Shown here: positions 42,591 to 54,300 of the stretch, one piece after another | Layout: every line of letters begins with the position of its first letter | How positions within the stretch are numbered: position 1 is the stretch's first letter | DNA from: Achatina immaculata | Lineage: Eukaryota > Mollusca > Gastropoda > Stylommatophora > Achatinidae | Direction of reading: 5' to 3' | Assembly: GCA_009760885.1 (NCBI GenBank) | Contig: CM019714.1 | Span: forward strand, 2,088,895 to 2,152,894 | Length of the DNA: 64,000 nt | The notes under the pieces: generated by a model | What the model was told of the DNA's origin: nothing | Seen by the model: the letters and a program-made list of their open reading frames with translations, nothing else | Databases searched by the model: none | Translations under genes and position numbers: made by a program

Positions 42591-43074
42591 GACTGATTGA
42601 TCTTTATTTCAAAAGGGTTAAGAATTGAGCACGCAGGCCCGTCTGACATTCTGCCCTTTATCATACATCTTTCACTCTATTCCAGACATTCTACAAATAT
42701 GCTGTTCATATAACAAACATAACTAACATTGAAGCTGAGAGACATAAAATAAAATATAACATTTACGTTTCGCTCTTAAACATTCACTCAGTACAGAAGT
42801 AACTACATACATTATAAATGACTATCTACTAAACAAAATTTTCGGGACTATTCAGAAAACAATTAATTGTATTCGGTGTCTGTAAGAGCAGCTTAAGATA
42901 ACTTTTAAGTTTTATAATTCATGGAGACATGTAGTCGACATCAAATAGATATTGGGAAAGCTTGTAGTTGTAGGAAGGAGTATAATTTATATTTTTTATA
43001 TAGGATGGGAGGGTATTCCAGAGATGAGCAGCAGAATAACTAAAGCTTTTCTTGTAAAGATCAAGTCTAGGTTT

Positions 43075-43078
<4 letters not shown>
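42590..43078 (-). mobile_element. CR1-like LINE 3' end (minus strand)
   Basis: On the minus strand from 43078 the frame reads PKPRLDLYKKSFSYSAAHLW and NTLPSYIKNINY, ending FDVDYMSP and a stop. This is the hydrophobic SYSAxxLWNSLP region at the C-terminus of CR1/Jockey-type reverse transcriptase proteins. A 3' untranslated region of about 300 bp follows, with AATAAAGATCAATCAG and a (CAAT)n-like end at the low coordinate. The related KPRLDLYKKSLAYSA occurs in the fragments at 59.5 and 61.1 kb. It is truncated at 43078 by a (GA)n run. Confidence 0.75.

Positions 43079-43110
<32 letters not shown>
43078..43110. repeat. (GA)n microsatellite
   Basis: About 15 GA dinucleotides at the truncation point of the CR1-like fragment. 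Confidence 0.96.
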
Positions 43111-43112
<2 letters not shown>

Positions 43113-43250
43113 TACGTGTTTATTACGGATGTAAATGATTTTATTGACACGCGCTGGTATAAGTATCAAAGTAGCAGCATACTACATTGTAACAGAAACA
43201 CATGCTACAGTAACAAAACAATAATAGCATACTACAATGTAACACATACT

Positions 43251-43883
43251 CATCATCATCATCAGGTGCCGTGCCGACTGGCGTTGGCTATTATGCTTCT
43301 CCAGAGTACACGATCCTTCATGCAGGCCATCAGCTCAGTTGGTGATCTCCTCTCACACCATCCCGTCAGACTGTCCAGTATCATTTCTCTTGGTCTTCCT
43401 CTTGATCTTCTTCCTTCTATTTTTCCTGTTGTTATAATATTTTCAATGCCCCCTCTTCTCATTGCATGTCCTATGAAAGTACATTGCCTCTTTCTTATCT
43501 TTTTGACAAAGTTTTTTGTCTCTCCAGCTCTTCTCATAAATTCTTCATTAGTTATTTTTGCTGTCCAGGGGATTCGCAACATTCTTCTAATAAACCACAT
43601 TTCTGCTGCTTCCAATGATTTTTGTGCAGACTTGCCTATTGTCCATAATTCACTTCCATATAACAAGATAGGTTCAATATAGCATTTTAGGACTCGTTTT
43701 CTAACATTCATTGATAAGGATGTGTTGGTCAATATGTTTCTCATTCTCTGAAATGCAGTCTTTGCTTGGCCTATTCTGTTCCTAATTTCTGTTCTGCATT
43801 TCCCATCTGAAGTTATTACTGCTCCAAGGTATTTGAATTTCTCCACCTGCTTTAGAGTAGTTCCATTTGATTTTATACTGCAT
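43251..43883 (-). pseudogene. RTE-C LINE, 5'-truncated C-terminal copy
   Basis: Minus-strand coding sequence with an open frame of about 217 codons: FKYLGAVITSDGKCRTEIRN, SMNVRKRVLKCYIEPILLYG, SELWTIGKSAQKSLEAAEMW, FIRRMLRIPWTAKITNEEF, FIGHAMRRGGIENI, RSRGRPREMILDSLTGWCER. This is the post-RT region of an RTE/BovB-type protein. It ends in a stop followed by (GAT)n. Closely related to the longer copy at 51-54.3 kb. CACATGCTACAGTAACAAAA stands on both sides (43199 and 43887), so a long target duplication is possible. Confidence 0.9.
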
Positions 43884-44099
43884 CTACACATGCTACAGTA
43901 ACAAAACAATAACACATACTACAACAAGAATAACATATTACAATGACAATAACTTGTTGAAATTAAAATAACATAATGAAATAACAAATACTCGTATATG
44001 TGCAATACTACCACTACTATACATACATTTTCTCTCTCTCTCTCTCTCACACACACATACTTACACGTATATAAGCACAGTCTCACACATATATATACA

Positions 44100-44960
44100 T
44101 ACACATATATACTTGGTAACACATACATATATACTTGGTAGCACATTCATATATATACTTGAAAGCGCATACACATATATACTTGGTACCACATTCACAT
44201 ATATACTTAGTAAAACATACACATATATACTTGGTAGTACCTACACATATATATTTAGTAGCACATTCACATATATACTTAGTAAAACATACACATATAT
44301 ACTTGGTAGTACCTACACATATATATTTAGTAGCACATTCACATATATACTTAGTAAAACATACACATATATACTTGGTAGCACATTCATATATATACTT
44401 GAAAGCGCATACACATAGATACTTGGTACCACATTCACATATATACTTGGTAGTACCTACACATATATATTTAGTAGGACATTCACATATATACTTGGTA
44501 GCACATTCACATATATACTTGGTAGTACCTACACATATATATTTAGTAGGACATTCACATATATACTTGGTACCACATTCACATATATACTTAGTAAAAC
44601 ATACACATAGATACTTGGTACCACATTCACATATATACTTGGTAGTACCTACACATATATATTTAGTAGGACATTCACATAGATACTTGGTACCACATTC
44701 ACATATATACTTGGTAGTACCTACACATATATATTTAGTAGGACATTCACATATATACTTGGTACCACATTCACATATATACTTGGTAGTACCTACACAT
44801 ATATATTTAGTAGGACATTCACATATATACTTGGTAGTACCTACACATATATATTTAGTAGGACATTCACATATATACTTGGTAGCACATACACATATAT
44901 ACTTGGTAGCACATTCACATATATACTTGGTAGCACACACATATATATTTGGTAGCACAA
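44100..44960. repeat. 24-bp satellite (CACATATATACTTGGTAGCA), ~36 units
   Basis: Period 24 bp with variants GTACCACATTC, GTAGTACCTAC, AGTAAAACATAC and AGTAGGACATTC arranged in recurring multi-unit patterns (TAGTACCTACAC then TTTAGTAGGACATTC), indicating a higher-order structure of two to four units. The Cys/Tyr/Lys-rich minus frame is a by-product. Confidence 0.95.
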
Positions 44961-44995
44961 ACACATGCTTAACAAACGTACACAAAAATACTTCT

Positions 44996-45030
44996 TATCA
45001 CTACTATCACTACTACTACTACCACTACTG

Positions 45031-45064
<34 letters not shown>

Positions 45065-45182
45065 AACTACTACTACTACTACTATTACTACTACAACTAC
45101 TACTACTACTACTACTACAACTACTACTACTACTACTACTACAACTACTACTACTAGTACTACTACTATTACTACTACAACA

Positions 45183-45234
<52 letters not shown>

Positions 45235-45236
45235 TT
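44996..45236. repeat. (ACT)n trinucleotide microsatellite, ~240 bp
   Basis: Long ACT/CTA run interrupted by ACA and ATT. It abuts the RTE-B 3' end at 45237. Confidence 0.97.
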
Positions 45237-45497
45237 CAGTCAGTCAGTCGTTTGTATGTCCCTTGCAGAACTTTGCCTCCCTAACATCTCTCCTGTAGGC
45301 CTCTTGGTTGTGAGCAAGATGGCCTGCTACTGATGCATCCATTTGCAGATCATCAACGATGCTTTGCAGCCATCTTGGCCTTGATCTTCTTCTCTTTCTT
45401 TTTCCCATTATGTACCCTTACAAGACGGTTTTATCTAGATTATCATGATGTTTAATGTGTCCAAACTATTTAAGTTTTCTCTCTTTAATCCTCTTTA

Positions 45498-46580
45498 CTA
45501 GCCAACCTTTTTCAATATTAAGTTATTGTAGTATGGATATATATATTTTTTTTTTGGGGGGGTGCATGATATTTGAAGAACTCTTCTGCACCAATCACAT
45601 TCAAAGTCATTTATGTGTTTCTCAGCTGTTTTGTTAAGTGTCCAGGTCTCACAGGCATATGTTGCGATAGGAAAGATGCATGACCTTAAAAATCTTATTT
45701 TTGTAGTTCTGTCTGTTCCTCTCCACACATTCTTTAGTTGTTTTACTTTCTGAAGAGCGATAGATGTCCTCCTTTTAATTTCCCTCATTGTATCTCCATT
45801 ATTAGTTAGCAGTGATCCAAGATATTCAAAACTCTCCACTTCTTCCAGTTTTTCCTCGCTGATACATGTACCGGCTGCCATGTTTGTTTTGCCAGTTGTC
45901 ATCAATTTAGTTTTCTTCGCATTAAGATAGAGGTTCTGCTCTTCGCTTTTCTTATGGACTGACATAATTAGTTTTTCCATTCCTTTTTGTGTTATGGACA
46001 GTAATACTGTGTCATCAGCATATCTAATCTCTGGTATTTCATAACCTCCAATTGTTATGGCATCGTAATATTCTTTGTCTACATCTTCTCTAATATTCCT
46101 CATTATATTTTCAGTATACAAGTTAAATAAGTAGGGTGACAATATGCACCGCTGACGGACCCCTTGTTTTATGTCAAACCAAGTTGTTGTTTCACCATTT
46201 ATTCTTACTGCTGCTTGTTGGTCTAGATACAGCAGTGGTGTTAATTGTATCAAATGTGTTGGAAATCCCATTCTTTCCATTATTTCCCAAAGTTTCTGGA
46301 CTTGTACACAATCAAATGTCTTTGAATAGTCTATAAAGGATAAATATAGATTCACATTTAATTCTCTGTATTTCTCTATTATTAATCTAATATTGAATAT
46401 GTGATCTCTTGTTCCTCTTCCTTGTCTAAAACCAGCTTGGACCATATTGACTTCTCTTTCTATTTTCTTATGAAGTCTATCCATTATGATTTTTAACAGA
46501 ATTTTACTGGCATGACCAATAAAGGCAACAGTTCTGTAGTTTGTGCATAATTTCAAGTTACCCTTTTTTGGCAGTGGCAT
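45498..46580 (-). pseudogene. RTE-B reverse transcriptase, copy 3
   Basis: Open for about 330 meaningful codons: MPLPKKGNLKLCTNYRTVAF, QAGFRQGRGTRDHIFNIRLI, SFIDYSKTFDCV (motif A; the other copy has KAFD), KQGVRQRCILSPYLF (motif B with Arg where the other copy has Gly), RYADDTVLL (catalytic), NAKKTKLM, FEYLGSLLTNNGDTM and YACETWTLNKTAEKHINDFE. The frame is lost near 45550 in a T/G homopolymer region; the real C-terminus with KRKRGRPRR-like sequence follows in another frame down to 45250. The motif-B Gly change and the frameshift suggest it is dead. Confidence 0.93.
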
Positions 46581-46778
46581 GAATACAGTTCTTTTCCATT
46601 CTTTTGGCCAAATACCTGAATGCCATATCTTTTCACATAGTGCATGATAGATTGTTGCACATTCCTTTCCTCCTGCTTTAATAAGTTCAGCTGTTATCTC
46701 ATCACATCCTGGTGATTTACCATTTTTCAGATTCTTTATTGTCCATAAAACTTCTTCTATTGTTGGTTCGGGTTCTTT

Positions 46779-47417
46779 CTACTCCAGTAATAGTTCACAC
46801 TGTTGATTTCTGCTTTCACAGTCAGTTGTGTCATACATTCCTCTGCAATATTCCTTCCATCTTTCTCGAATTTCCTCTATCTCTGTCAAGGTATTCCCCA
46901 TCTTCTCACAAATTACATTTAGCTTAGGTATGACATTTCTCGTCAATGTCTTCATTTCTTTAAACATTTCACTATCTCTTTCACACTTCTGATGTCCTTC
47001 TATTCTTTCACAACAATCTTGTATGTATTGTTTTTTGTCTTTTCTTATGTTTCTTCGTATTTCTTTTGTTAAAGATTTATATTTCTTTTTGTTGTTGTTT
47101 GTCACTTTCCATTACGTCTTCATTTCTCTGAATTGTTTTATTAGTTCTAGTGTGCCTGCTGTAATCCATCCATTCTTTTGTGTTTTCTTTACTGGAACCA
47201 TGTATTTAGCTGTTGTTATTAAGATATCTCTGGCCTGCGTAGCCAAATCATCTGGTGTCATCTCCTCCTGTACAGCCATCAGGATTTCGAAACGGTTCTT
47301 CACTTCTATACCGTATTGTTCTGGTATTTTTGTAAGATCAAACCGGAGTGGTCTTGATCCTGCAACTGTCTTTTTTATCTTTATCTTCATGTCTGCTATT
47401 AATAACTCATGGCCCAT
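46779..47417 (-). pseudogene. RTE-B endonuclease C-terminus and linker
   Basis: MGHELLIADMKIKIKKTVAG lies where functional copies would read SDHELL, so the catalytic Ser-Asp-His end of the endonuclease has become MGH. A linker follows with RPLRFDLTKIPEQYGIEV and VKKTQKNGWITAGTLELI; after an in-frame stop (47106-47111) TNNNKKKYKSLTKEIRRN and IQDCCERIEGHQ continue, up to RERWKEYCRGMYDTTDCE just before the reverse transcriptase. Confidence 0.82.
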
Positions 47418-47424
47418 GTCACAA

Positions 47425-47981
47425 TCAGCACCTGGTAAAGTTTTTGCTGATGTTATACTTGATCTCCACCTTCTTTTGCACTAAAATGTTATCTATTTGA
47501 TTCTTGGTTTTCCCATCAGGTGATGTCCATGTGTAAAGTCTTCTTGGATGTTGTTTAAAAAGTGTGTTAGCAACCATTAGCTCATTTTCCATGCAAAACG
47601 CCATTAGATCATCACCTGCTTCATTTCTATGTCCTGTGCTAAATTTCCCCACAACATATCCTTCGTCTTCTGCTCTTTCTGTATCAGTCTTTGCATTAAA
47701 ATCCCCCATTTTTAATACAGTACCGTTTTTTTCCGTACCTGGTCTATCGTCGTTTGCAGTGTGTCATAGAAGTCTTCTACTTCCTCTTCATCTGCTGCTG
47801 ATGTAGGTGCATATATCTTGACGACTGTTACATTTCTAGGAGTGTCCGTAAGTCTGATTGTGAGGATTCTGTCACTTACTGGATTGTAACCTAGTAATGC
47901 TTTTGATGTTGATTTGTCCAAGTAAAAAACCACTCCATTCTTTTCTCCTAATTCTCCATCTGAATATAATACTACTACCAC
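47425..47981 (-). pseudogene. RTE-B endonuclease, main part
   Basis: Two frames: LYSDGELGEKNGVVFYLDKS, KALLGYNPVSDRILTIRL and VVKIYAPTSAADEEEVEDFY, then MGDFNAKTDTERAEDEG, TLFKQHPRRLYTWTSPDGKT and KNQIDNILVQKK. The N-terminal TWNVR motif is missing because of 5' truncation; it is preserved in the inverted fragment at 9.6 kb. Confidence 0.88.
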
Positions 47982-48049
47982 TGAAATATTAACACTGAAA
48001 TACTGACATTAACATTTATTGCAATAATAATGGGATATTCTACAATAAC

Positions 48050-48215
48050 AGACATACATACTGCATTAATATTAACATACAGTGCAGTAATAATAACTTA
48101 CAGTGCAGTAACAATAACTTACAGTGCAGTAACATTAACATGCAGTGCAATAGCAATAACATGCAGTGCGTTAACAATTACATACAGTGTAGTAACAATA
48201 ACTACAGTAACAAAT
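48050..48215. repeat. ~21-bp minisatellite (CAGTGCAGTAACAATAACTT)
   Basis: About eight units, moderately diverged. Confidence 0.88.
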
Positions 48216-48269
48216 ATAGACTGCAATAAGAATTATAAACATTACAAGAAATATTTTGTCAACATTTGT

Positions 48270-48660
48270 TGACATGATCAGCAACAATATCATAAGCAGC
48301 AACATCACCAACAACAAAAGTAGCATAAACAGCGACATAACCAACAACAAAAGTAGCAAAAACAGCTACATCACAAACAACAAACGTAACATAAATAGCG
48401 AAATCATCAACAACAAAAGTAGTATAAACAGCAACATCACCAACAACCAAAATGATCAAAAACAGCGACATCACCAATAACAAAAGTAGCATACACAGCG
48501 ACATCATTAACAAACAAAAACAACATAAACAGCGACTTCATCAAGAAACAAAAGTAGCATAAACAGTGACATCACCAACAACAAAAGTAGCATAAACAGT
48601 GAACCTACAATAAAAATAACATAAACAGTGACACCACTAATAATGAAAATAGCATAAACA
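48270..48660. repeat. 33-bp minisatellite (CATAAACAGCGACATCACCA)
   Basis: About 12 units with ACAACAAAAGTAG completing the 33 bp. It resumes briefly after the RTE-D insertion. Confidence 0.92.
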
Positions 48661-48670
48661 GTGACACAAC

Positions 48671-48861
48671 AGGCCAAAGACAAAGAGGCAGACCACGTGA
48701 AACTCTGAAGAGGACATTGTTAAGAGAGGCCAAATTAACAGGCACAAAATCCCATGATCAGGTTGAAAGACTCGCCGAAGACAGGAAAAACTGGCGAACT
48801 ACCTTGCGAGCCCTATGTGACGTTTAACGGCACGGGAAGGATATAAGATATAAGATATAAG
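48671..48861 (+). mobile_element. RTE-D LINE 3' end, copy 2, with 15-bp target duplication
   Basis: About 190 bp matching the end of copy 1 at 29.8-30.03 kb: AGAGGCAGACCACGTGAAAC, GAGAGGCCAAATTAACAGGC, GACTCGCCGAAGACAGG and TGACGTTTAACGGCACGGGA, with an ATAAGAT tail. AAACAGTGACACAAC flanks it at 48656-48670 and 48862-48876. It is 5'-truncated and inserted in the 33-bp array. Confidence 0.88.
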
Positions 48862-48879
48862 AAACAGTGACACAACTAA

Positions 48880-49220
48880 TGATAAAAATAGCATATACAG
48901 CGCTGCACATACAGCGTACAGCACACATGCAACTTATATCACACATATAACATGCACCAAAAATACAACATACGTCACACATACAACATCAGACAGCATA
49001 CAGCACACATCCAAAATACAGCACACATACAGCTCACACGGAACATACAGCACGTGTACAACATACATCATACACAAACCATACATCACTCATATAACAT
49101 ATACAACACATAAAATATATTCCACACATGCAACATAGACCACACATATAACACACACCACACATAAAATATATACCACACATGCAACATAGACTACACA
49201 TGCAACATACAGCACATATA
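48880..49220. repeat. ACACAT-rich degenerate repeat
   Basis: Irregular CACACATGCAACATAGACCA-like units of 20-40 bp. Confidence 0.8.
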
Positions 49221-49329
49221 CAAAGTAGGCACGTTTTAGACAAGAGGAAACATTTTTCTCACAAATTTGCACAGTAAAAGAAAGAGACTGTCTAACCAAG
49301 TTAGGTTACGGTAGACGTTTATAATCTTT

Positions 49330-49505
49330 TACATCTCCCATCTGTCACATTACCTACATTTCTCACATCTGTCACATTACCTACATTTCTCACATCTGTC
49401 ACATTACCTACATTTCTCCCATCTGTCACATTACCTACATTTCTCACATCTGTCACATTACCTACATTTCTCACATCTGTCACATTACCTACATTTCTCA
49501 CATCT
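49330..49505. repeat. 27-bp satellite, ~6.5 units
   Basis: TTTCTCACATCTGTCACATT plus ACCTACA repeats at 27 bp with C/A variants only. Confidence 0.95.
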
Positions 49506-50328
49506 TAAATCTCTCGTATTTTACATTTCACATCTGTCACATTATTTACATTTCTCATATCCTCATATCTTACATTTCTCATATCTCTACTAACTTACAT
49601 TTCTCATATCTCTCATATATTACATTTTTCTTATCTCTCATTTCTTACATTTCTGATATCTCTCACCTCACATCCTTCATATCTTACATCTCTCATTTCC
49701 TACATTTCACATCTCTTATTTCTTATATCTTGTACATCTCTTACATCTCACATATCTTACATATCTTACATCTCTCACATCTTACATCTCTTATATCTTA
49801 CATATCTAACATATCTTACATCTGTCACATCTTACATCTCTTATATATTACATCTCTTATATATCTTACATCTTTCGTATTTTATATCTTTCATAACTTA
49901 CATATCTTATAGACACATATATAATATATCTTGCATCTTTCATATCTTACTTATCTTTCATCTCACATAAATTACCTCTCTCATATCTTACTTATCTCAC
50001 ATAACTTACCTCTCTCATATCTTACTTATCTCACATAACTACCTCTCACATATCTTACTTATCTCACATAACTTCCTATCTCATATCTTACTTATCTCAC
50101 AAAACTTACCTCTCTCATATCTTACTTATCTCACATAACTTACCTTTCTCATATCTTACTTATCTCACATAACTTACCTCTTTCATATCTTACTTATCTC
50201 ACATAACTTACCTTTCTCATATCTTACTTATTTCACATCTCACATAACCTACCTCATATCTTACTTATCTCACATCTCACATAACCTACCTCTCTCATAT
50301 CTTATTTATCTCACATCTCATGTAGCTT
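49506..50328. repeat. CATATCTTACAT-type degenerate repeat with a 33-bp block
   Basis: Loose TCTCATATCTTACATCTCTC steps (about 12-17 bp) that become a 33-bp repeat, TCATATCTTACTTATCTCAC plus ATAACTTACCTCT, between about 49960 and 50320. The same sequence type resumes at 55512 and 63230. Confidence 0.92.
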
Positions 50329-51049
50329 CAGTCAGTCATTTGCATGCCCCTTGCGGAACTTTGCCTTTCTAACAGCACTCCTGTAGACCTCTTGGTTGTA
50401 AGCAAGATGGCCTGCTGCTGATTCATCCATTTGCAGATCATCAGCGATGTCTTGCAGCCATCTTGGCCTTAGTCTTCCTTTTTCCCATTATGTACCCTTC
50501 CAAGACCGTCTTCTCTAAATTATCATAACTTTTAATATGTCCAAAATATTTAAGTTTTCTCTCTTTAATCCTCTTTATTAGCCAACCTGTTCAATATTAA
50601 GTTATTGTAGTATGGATATATTTGTTCTTTTTTGTGTCCATGATATTTGAAGAACTCTTCTGTAGCATTTACTTTCAAAGGCATTTGTGTGCTTCTCAGC
50701 TGTTTTATTAAGTGTCCAGGTCTCACAGGCATATGTTGCAATGGGAAAGATGCATGACCTTAAAAATCTTATTTTTGTAGTTCTGTCTGTTTCTCTTCAC
50801 AGATTCTTTAGTTGTTGTACTTTATGAAGAGCGATAGATGTCCTCCTTTTAATTTCCCTCATTGTATCTCCATTATTAGTTAGTAGTGATCCAAGATATT
50901 CAAAACTCTCAACTTCTTCCAATTGTTCCCCATTGATACATATATCAGCTGTTTTGTTTCTTTTGTCAGTTGTCATTAATTTAGTTTTCTCTGCATTAAG
51001 ATAGAGGTTTTGCTCTTCACTGTTCTTAGGGACTGACATAATTAGTTTT
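50329..51049 (-). mobile_element. RTE-B LINE copy 4, part 1 (3' end)
   Basis: Starts CAGTCAGTCATTTGCATGCC, the usual RTE-B 3' end. Coding pieces on the minus strand include KNSEEQNLYLNAEKTKLMTT and FEYLGSLLTNNGDTM. At 51049 the match stops inside ATTAGTTTT where the RTE-C element begins; RTE-B resumes at 54301. Frameshifts occur throughout. Confidence 0.9.
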
Positions 51050-51496
51050 ATAATTAAAAATTACACAGGCGGCGGATGGTGAAGGTCCTCCAGATATGGA
51101 GGATTCCTGTGAATAAGGGTTTACCCAAATAAGCGGGCGCGGACCAACTGGCGGTAGACTCAGAGAGCGAGGTGGGGTAGTATTTGGCTCAACTAATCCT
51201 ATAAAATGCCTTAGGTGCTCAGTGAAGTGTATACCAGGCGGGTAAGAGGCGCCTTAAAACCTCTCGCTCCCGCTGCCTTGCAGGTAGGACAGGGAGTCCA
51301 AAGGCTAGCGGAGAGTCCATACACAAACCGACAGAAGGCAACGGGAAACCACTGTTGTAGCTCCCAAAAACAATTATGCTTGTTCAGAGTAATAGATTTG
51401 TCATGAACGACGTTAATGGATGTTCCTCTGGAACATCCTCGTCCGGCAGGGCAGCTCACGAGCCACAGGTGAGGCCAGATCGTCATCAAGCTACTA

Positions 51497-52210
51497 GTGG
51501 CAAAAACTAACAAGTTCAAAATAGCAACATGGAATGTTAGAAGTTTATTCCAGGCTGGAAAATTAGAAAATGTAAAGATGGAAATGGAAAGGGTGAAGAT
51601 CAACATATTAGGAATGAGTGAAGTTAGATGGACAGGTGCAGGGAAGATAAACTCTGATAAATATACAATAATATATTCAGGAAGTGAGAAACATGAACGA
51701 GAAGTAGGAATAATATTTGACAAACAAACAGCAAGGACAATTGTAGGATATTTGAACATCTTGGACCAAGTCCTGCTAGCCCAACTGAAAAGACGACCAA
51801 TAAACAAATATTATACAAGTGTACGCTCTAACATCTGAAAGTTCTGAAGAAGATGTACAGCTATTTTATAATGACATAAAGACAGCCCTGAAACACACTA
51901 AGTCACATGAAGTTACCATAGTCATGGGAGATTTTAATACCAAAGTTAGTAAAAGAAGAACTTCAGACATCTTTGATGACTACTGACTGGGGGAGAGGAA
52001 TGACAGAGGTTATAAATTAATTGAATGGGCAAGAATACATAGCATGGTTGTAGGAAACACCTGGTTTAAACAACATCCTCGAAGACTGGCAACGTGGTGC
52101 AGCCCAGACAAAAAGACTTTTAATCAGACAGATTACATATTAATCAACAAACAATTCCGCAATGCATTACTGACAACAAAAACCATGCCAGGAGCTGACT
52201 GCAATAGTGA
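51497..52210 (+). pseudogene. RTE-C endonuclease
   Basis: KIATWNVRSLFQAGKLENVK, ILGMSEVRWTGAGK and EVGIIFDKQTARTIVGYL lie in the first frame. After a shift near 51820, VTIVMGDFNTKVS, RNDRGYKLIEWARIHSMVVG and NTWFKQHPRRLATWCSPDKK follow in another. Asn, Glu and Asp/Asn catalytic motifs are visible; the terminal SDH is replaced by an abnormal GADCNSE and a stop. At least two frame changes and one stop (after FDDY). Confidence 0.87.
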
Positions 52211-52449
52211 ATAGGACCCATTCTGTGGAAAAAAATTAGAATAAAGCAAAAGAAAGTATAAGAAAATGAGAAACATCAAAATGAACACAGATCTCCTTAA
52301 AAAATGACCAAGAACTGCGAGAACAATACAGAGTTATTATAACAAATAGATACAGTGCAATAGCAAAGATAATTTATAGATGAACTAAACCAAACTGTCA
52401 AGGAGATAATACCACCAAAAAAAAAAAAGAAGCCCCGAGAAATAAATGG

Positions 52450-54278
52450 ATGACAGACAATATTTTAGGACTGATGGACAAGAGGAGGAGGAGTAAAAAT
52501 AACGAGGAAAAATATAGCAAGATAAATAAAGAAATAGGACACAAATGCAGAGAAGCAAAGGAAGTGTGGTTAAATGAACAGTGCAGACAGATAGAGCACT
52601 CTCATAATAAAGACAGCAAAAACATGCGCAAACGAATTAATGAACTCACAGGCAGGAAAACAAAATATACCACAGGATGCCTGAAATCAAAAGAAGGTAA
52701 AATGTTAATGGGAAATGAATACATTGTGGACAGGTGGACAGAGTATATCGGTGAGCTATATGGAGGAAAAAGACCAGAATTAACACCAGATACTGAAAAC
52801 TGTGATGGACCACCAATATTTAAGATGAAATCATAGATGCCATCAAACACATGAAAATATAACAAAAGAAGAAATAGAGGTGCTAGAGGAGATAGGAATA
52901 CAAATAATAACCAAGTTACTGAATGACATTTACAACAGTGGTTATATTCCCAGTGGCCTGATTAAATCCATGTTTATAGCACTACCAAAGAAACCAGGTG
53001 CAAAGGAATGTGATGACCACAGGACTATCAGCCTCTCATGTCACATAACAAAGCTACTTCTGAGAATTATTCTGAGAAGAACAAGGAAAAAGATATAAAT
53101 GGAAATAGCAGATGAACAGTTTGGATTTGCTGAAGGAAAGGGAACACACAATGCCGTTTATGCTTTACGCACACTAACAGAAAGAGCTTTAGAAGTACAG
53201 AAAGATCTCTACTTCATTGATTACACCAAGGCATTTGACAAGGTGAAACATAATGAAATTATTAAAATGCTTGAAGACGTCAATAGAGACGGCGAAGACA
53301 TGAGGATTGTAAAACATCCATACTGGCAGCAAGAAGCAGTAATTTGAGTTGAAAATAGAACTGGAAAATATCAACCTATAAAACAAGGCCTGCGACAAGA
53401 ATTTGTACTATCTCCAGACCTTTTTTCTCTGTACAGCGAGAATATTCTAAGAACGATCATCACAGAACCAGGCATAAAAATTGGAGGATACAATATTAAC
53501 AACCTTCGGTATGCTGACGACACAGTACTGATAGCTGAGAACAAACAAGACCTGCAAAATCTCTTGGATAAAGTCGCCAAAGAAAGTGAACAGAAAGGCC
53601 TTACTTTAAACATTAAAAAGACAGAGACTATGGTTATATCTAAGAAACAGAGTCCACCAGCATGCAGTATAAAATTAAACGGAACTATTCTAAAGCAGGT
53701 GCAGAAATTCAAATACCTTGGAGCAGTAATAACTTCAGATGGGAAATGCAAAACAGAAATTAGGAACAGAATAGGCCAAGAAAAGACTGCATTTCAGAGA
53801 ACGAGAAACATATTATGCAACGCATCCTTATCAATGAGTGTTAGAAAACGAGTCCTAAAATGCTATATTGAACTTGTTATAAGGAAATGAATCATGGACA
53901 ATAGGCAAGTCTGCACAAAAATCATTGGAAGCAGCAGAAATGTGGTTTATTAGAAGAATGTTGCGAATCCCCTGGACAGTAAAAATAACTAATGAAGAAT
54001 GTATGAGAAGAGTTGGAGAGACAAAAAACCTTGTCAAAAAGATAAGAGAGAGACAATGTACTTTCATAGGACATGCAATGAGAAGAGGGGGCATTGAAAA
54101 TATTATAACAACAGGAAAAACAGAAGGAAGAAGATTAAAAGGAAGACCAAGAGAAATGATACTGGACAGTCTGACGGGATGGTGTGAGAGAAGATCACCA
54201 ACTGAGCTGATGGCCTGCATGAAGGATCGTGTACTCTGGAGAAGCATAACAGCCAACGGCAGTCGGCACAGCACCTGA
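52450..54278 (+). pseudogene. RTE-C reverse transcriptase and C-terminus
   Basis: Segments in order: MTDNILGLMDKRRRSKNNEE, RINELTGRKTKYTTGCLK, then SGYIPSGLIKSMFIALPKKP, a stop at 53096, and DEQFGFAEGKGTHNAVYALR, LYFIDYTKAFDKVKHNEI (motif A), a stop at 53345, QGLRQEFVLSPDLFSLYS (motif B, altered), NLRYADDTVLIAENK (catalytic, intact), GLTLNIKKTETMVI and FKYLGAVITSDGKCKTEIRN. A shift near 53870 precedes SWTIGKSAQKS, FIRRMLRIPWTVKITNEE and RLKGRPREMILDSLTGWCER. The last 350 bp match the fragment at 43.3-43.9 kb. It is broken by stops and frameshifts. Confidence 0.92.
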
Positions 54279-54300
54279 TGATGATGATAATGATGATGAT

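Larger units (their letters stand above)
45237..47985 (-). mobile_element. RTE-B LINE, copy 3, longest copy
   Basis: About 2.75 kb on the minus strand, 5'-truncated within the endonuclease near 47981. The 3' end at the low coordinate is CAGTCAGTCAGTCG, the (CTGA)n tail in reverse. Coding blocks are endonuclease (47425-47981), endonuclease C-terminus and linker (46779-47417), reverse transcriptase (45498-46580) and C-terminus (45250-45500). Frameshifts separate them. Confidence 0.92.
51050..54300 (+). mobile_element. RTE-C LINE, near full length, inserted in RTE-B
   Basis: About 3.25 kb. A 450-bp 5' leader has GGCGGATGGTGAAGGTCCTC and AAGGCAACGGGAAACCACTG (a segment commonly seen in RTE/BovB-type leaders, from memory). 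Endonuclease, reverse transcriptase and C-terminus follow, with a (GAT)n tail (TGATGATGATAATGATGATG). RTE-B sequence lies on both sides and joins if RTE-C is removed, so it is a nested insertion. Confidence 0.9.

Noticed and set aside
45000..45333. Leu-rich protein start leading into the RTE-B tail
   Set aside because: It is the (ACT)n microsatellite running into a reverse-strand LINE end.
49506..50328. Telomere-like repeat
   Set aside because: TTACATCTC-type steps lack the TTAGGG or TTAGG pattern and are internally irregular.
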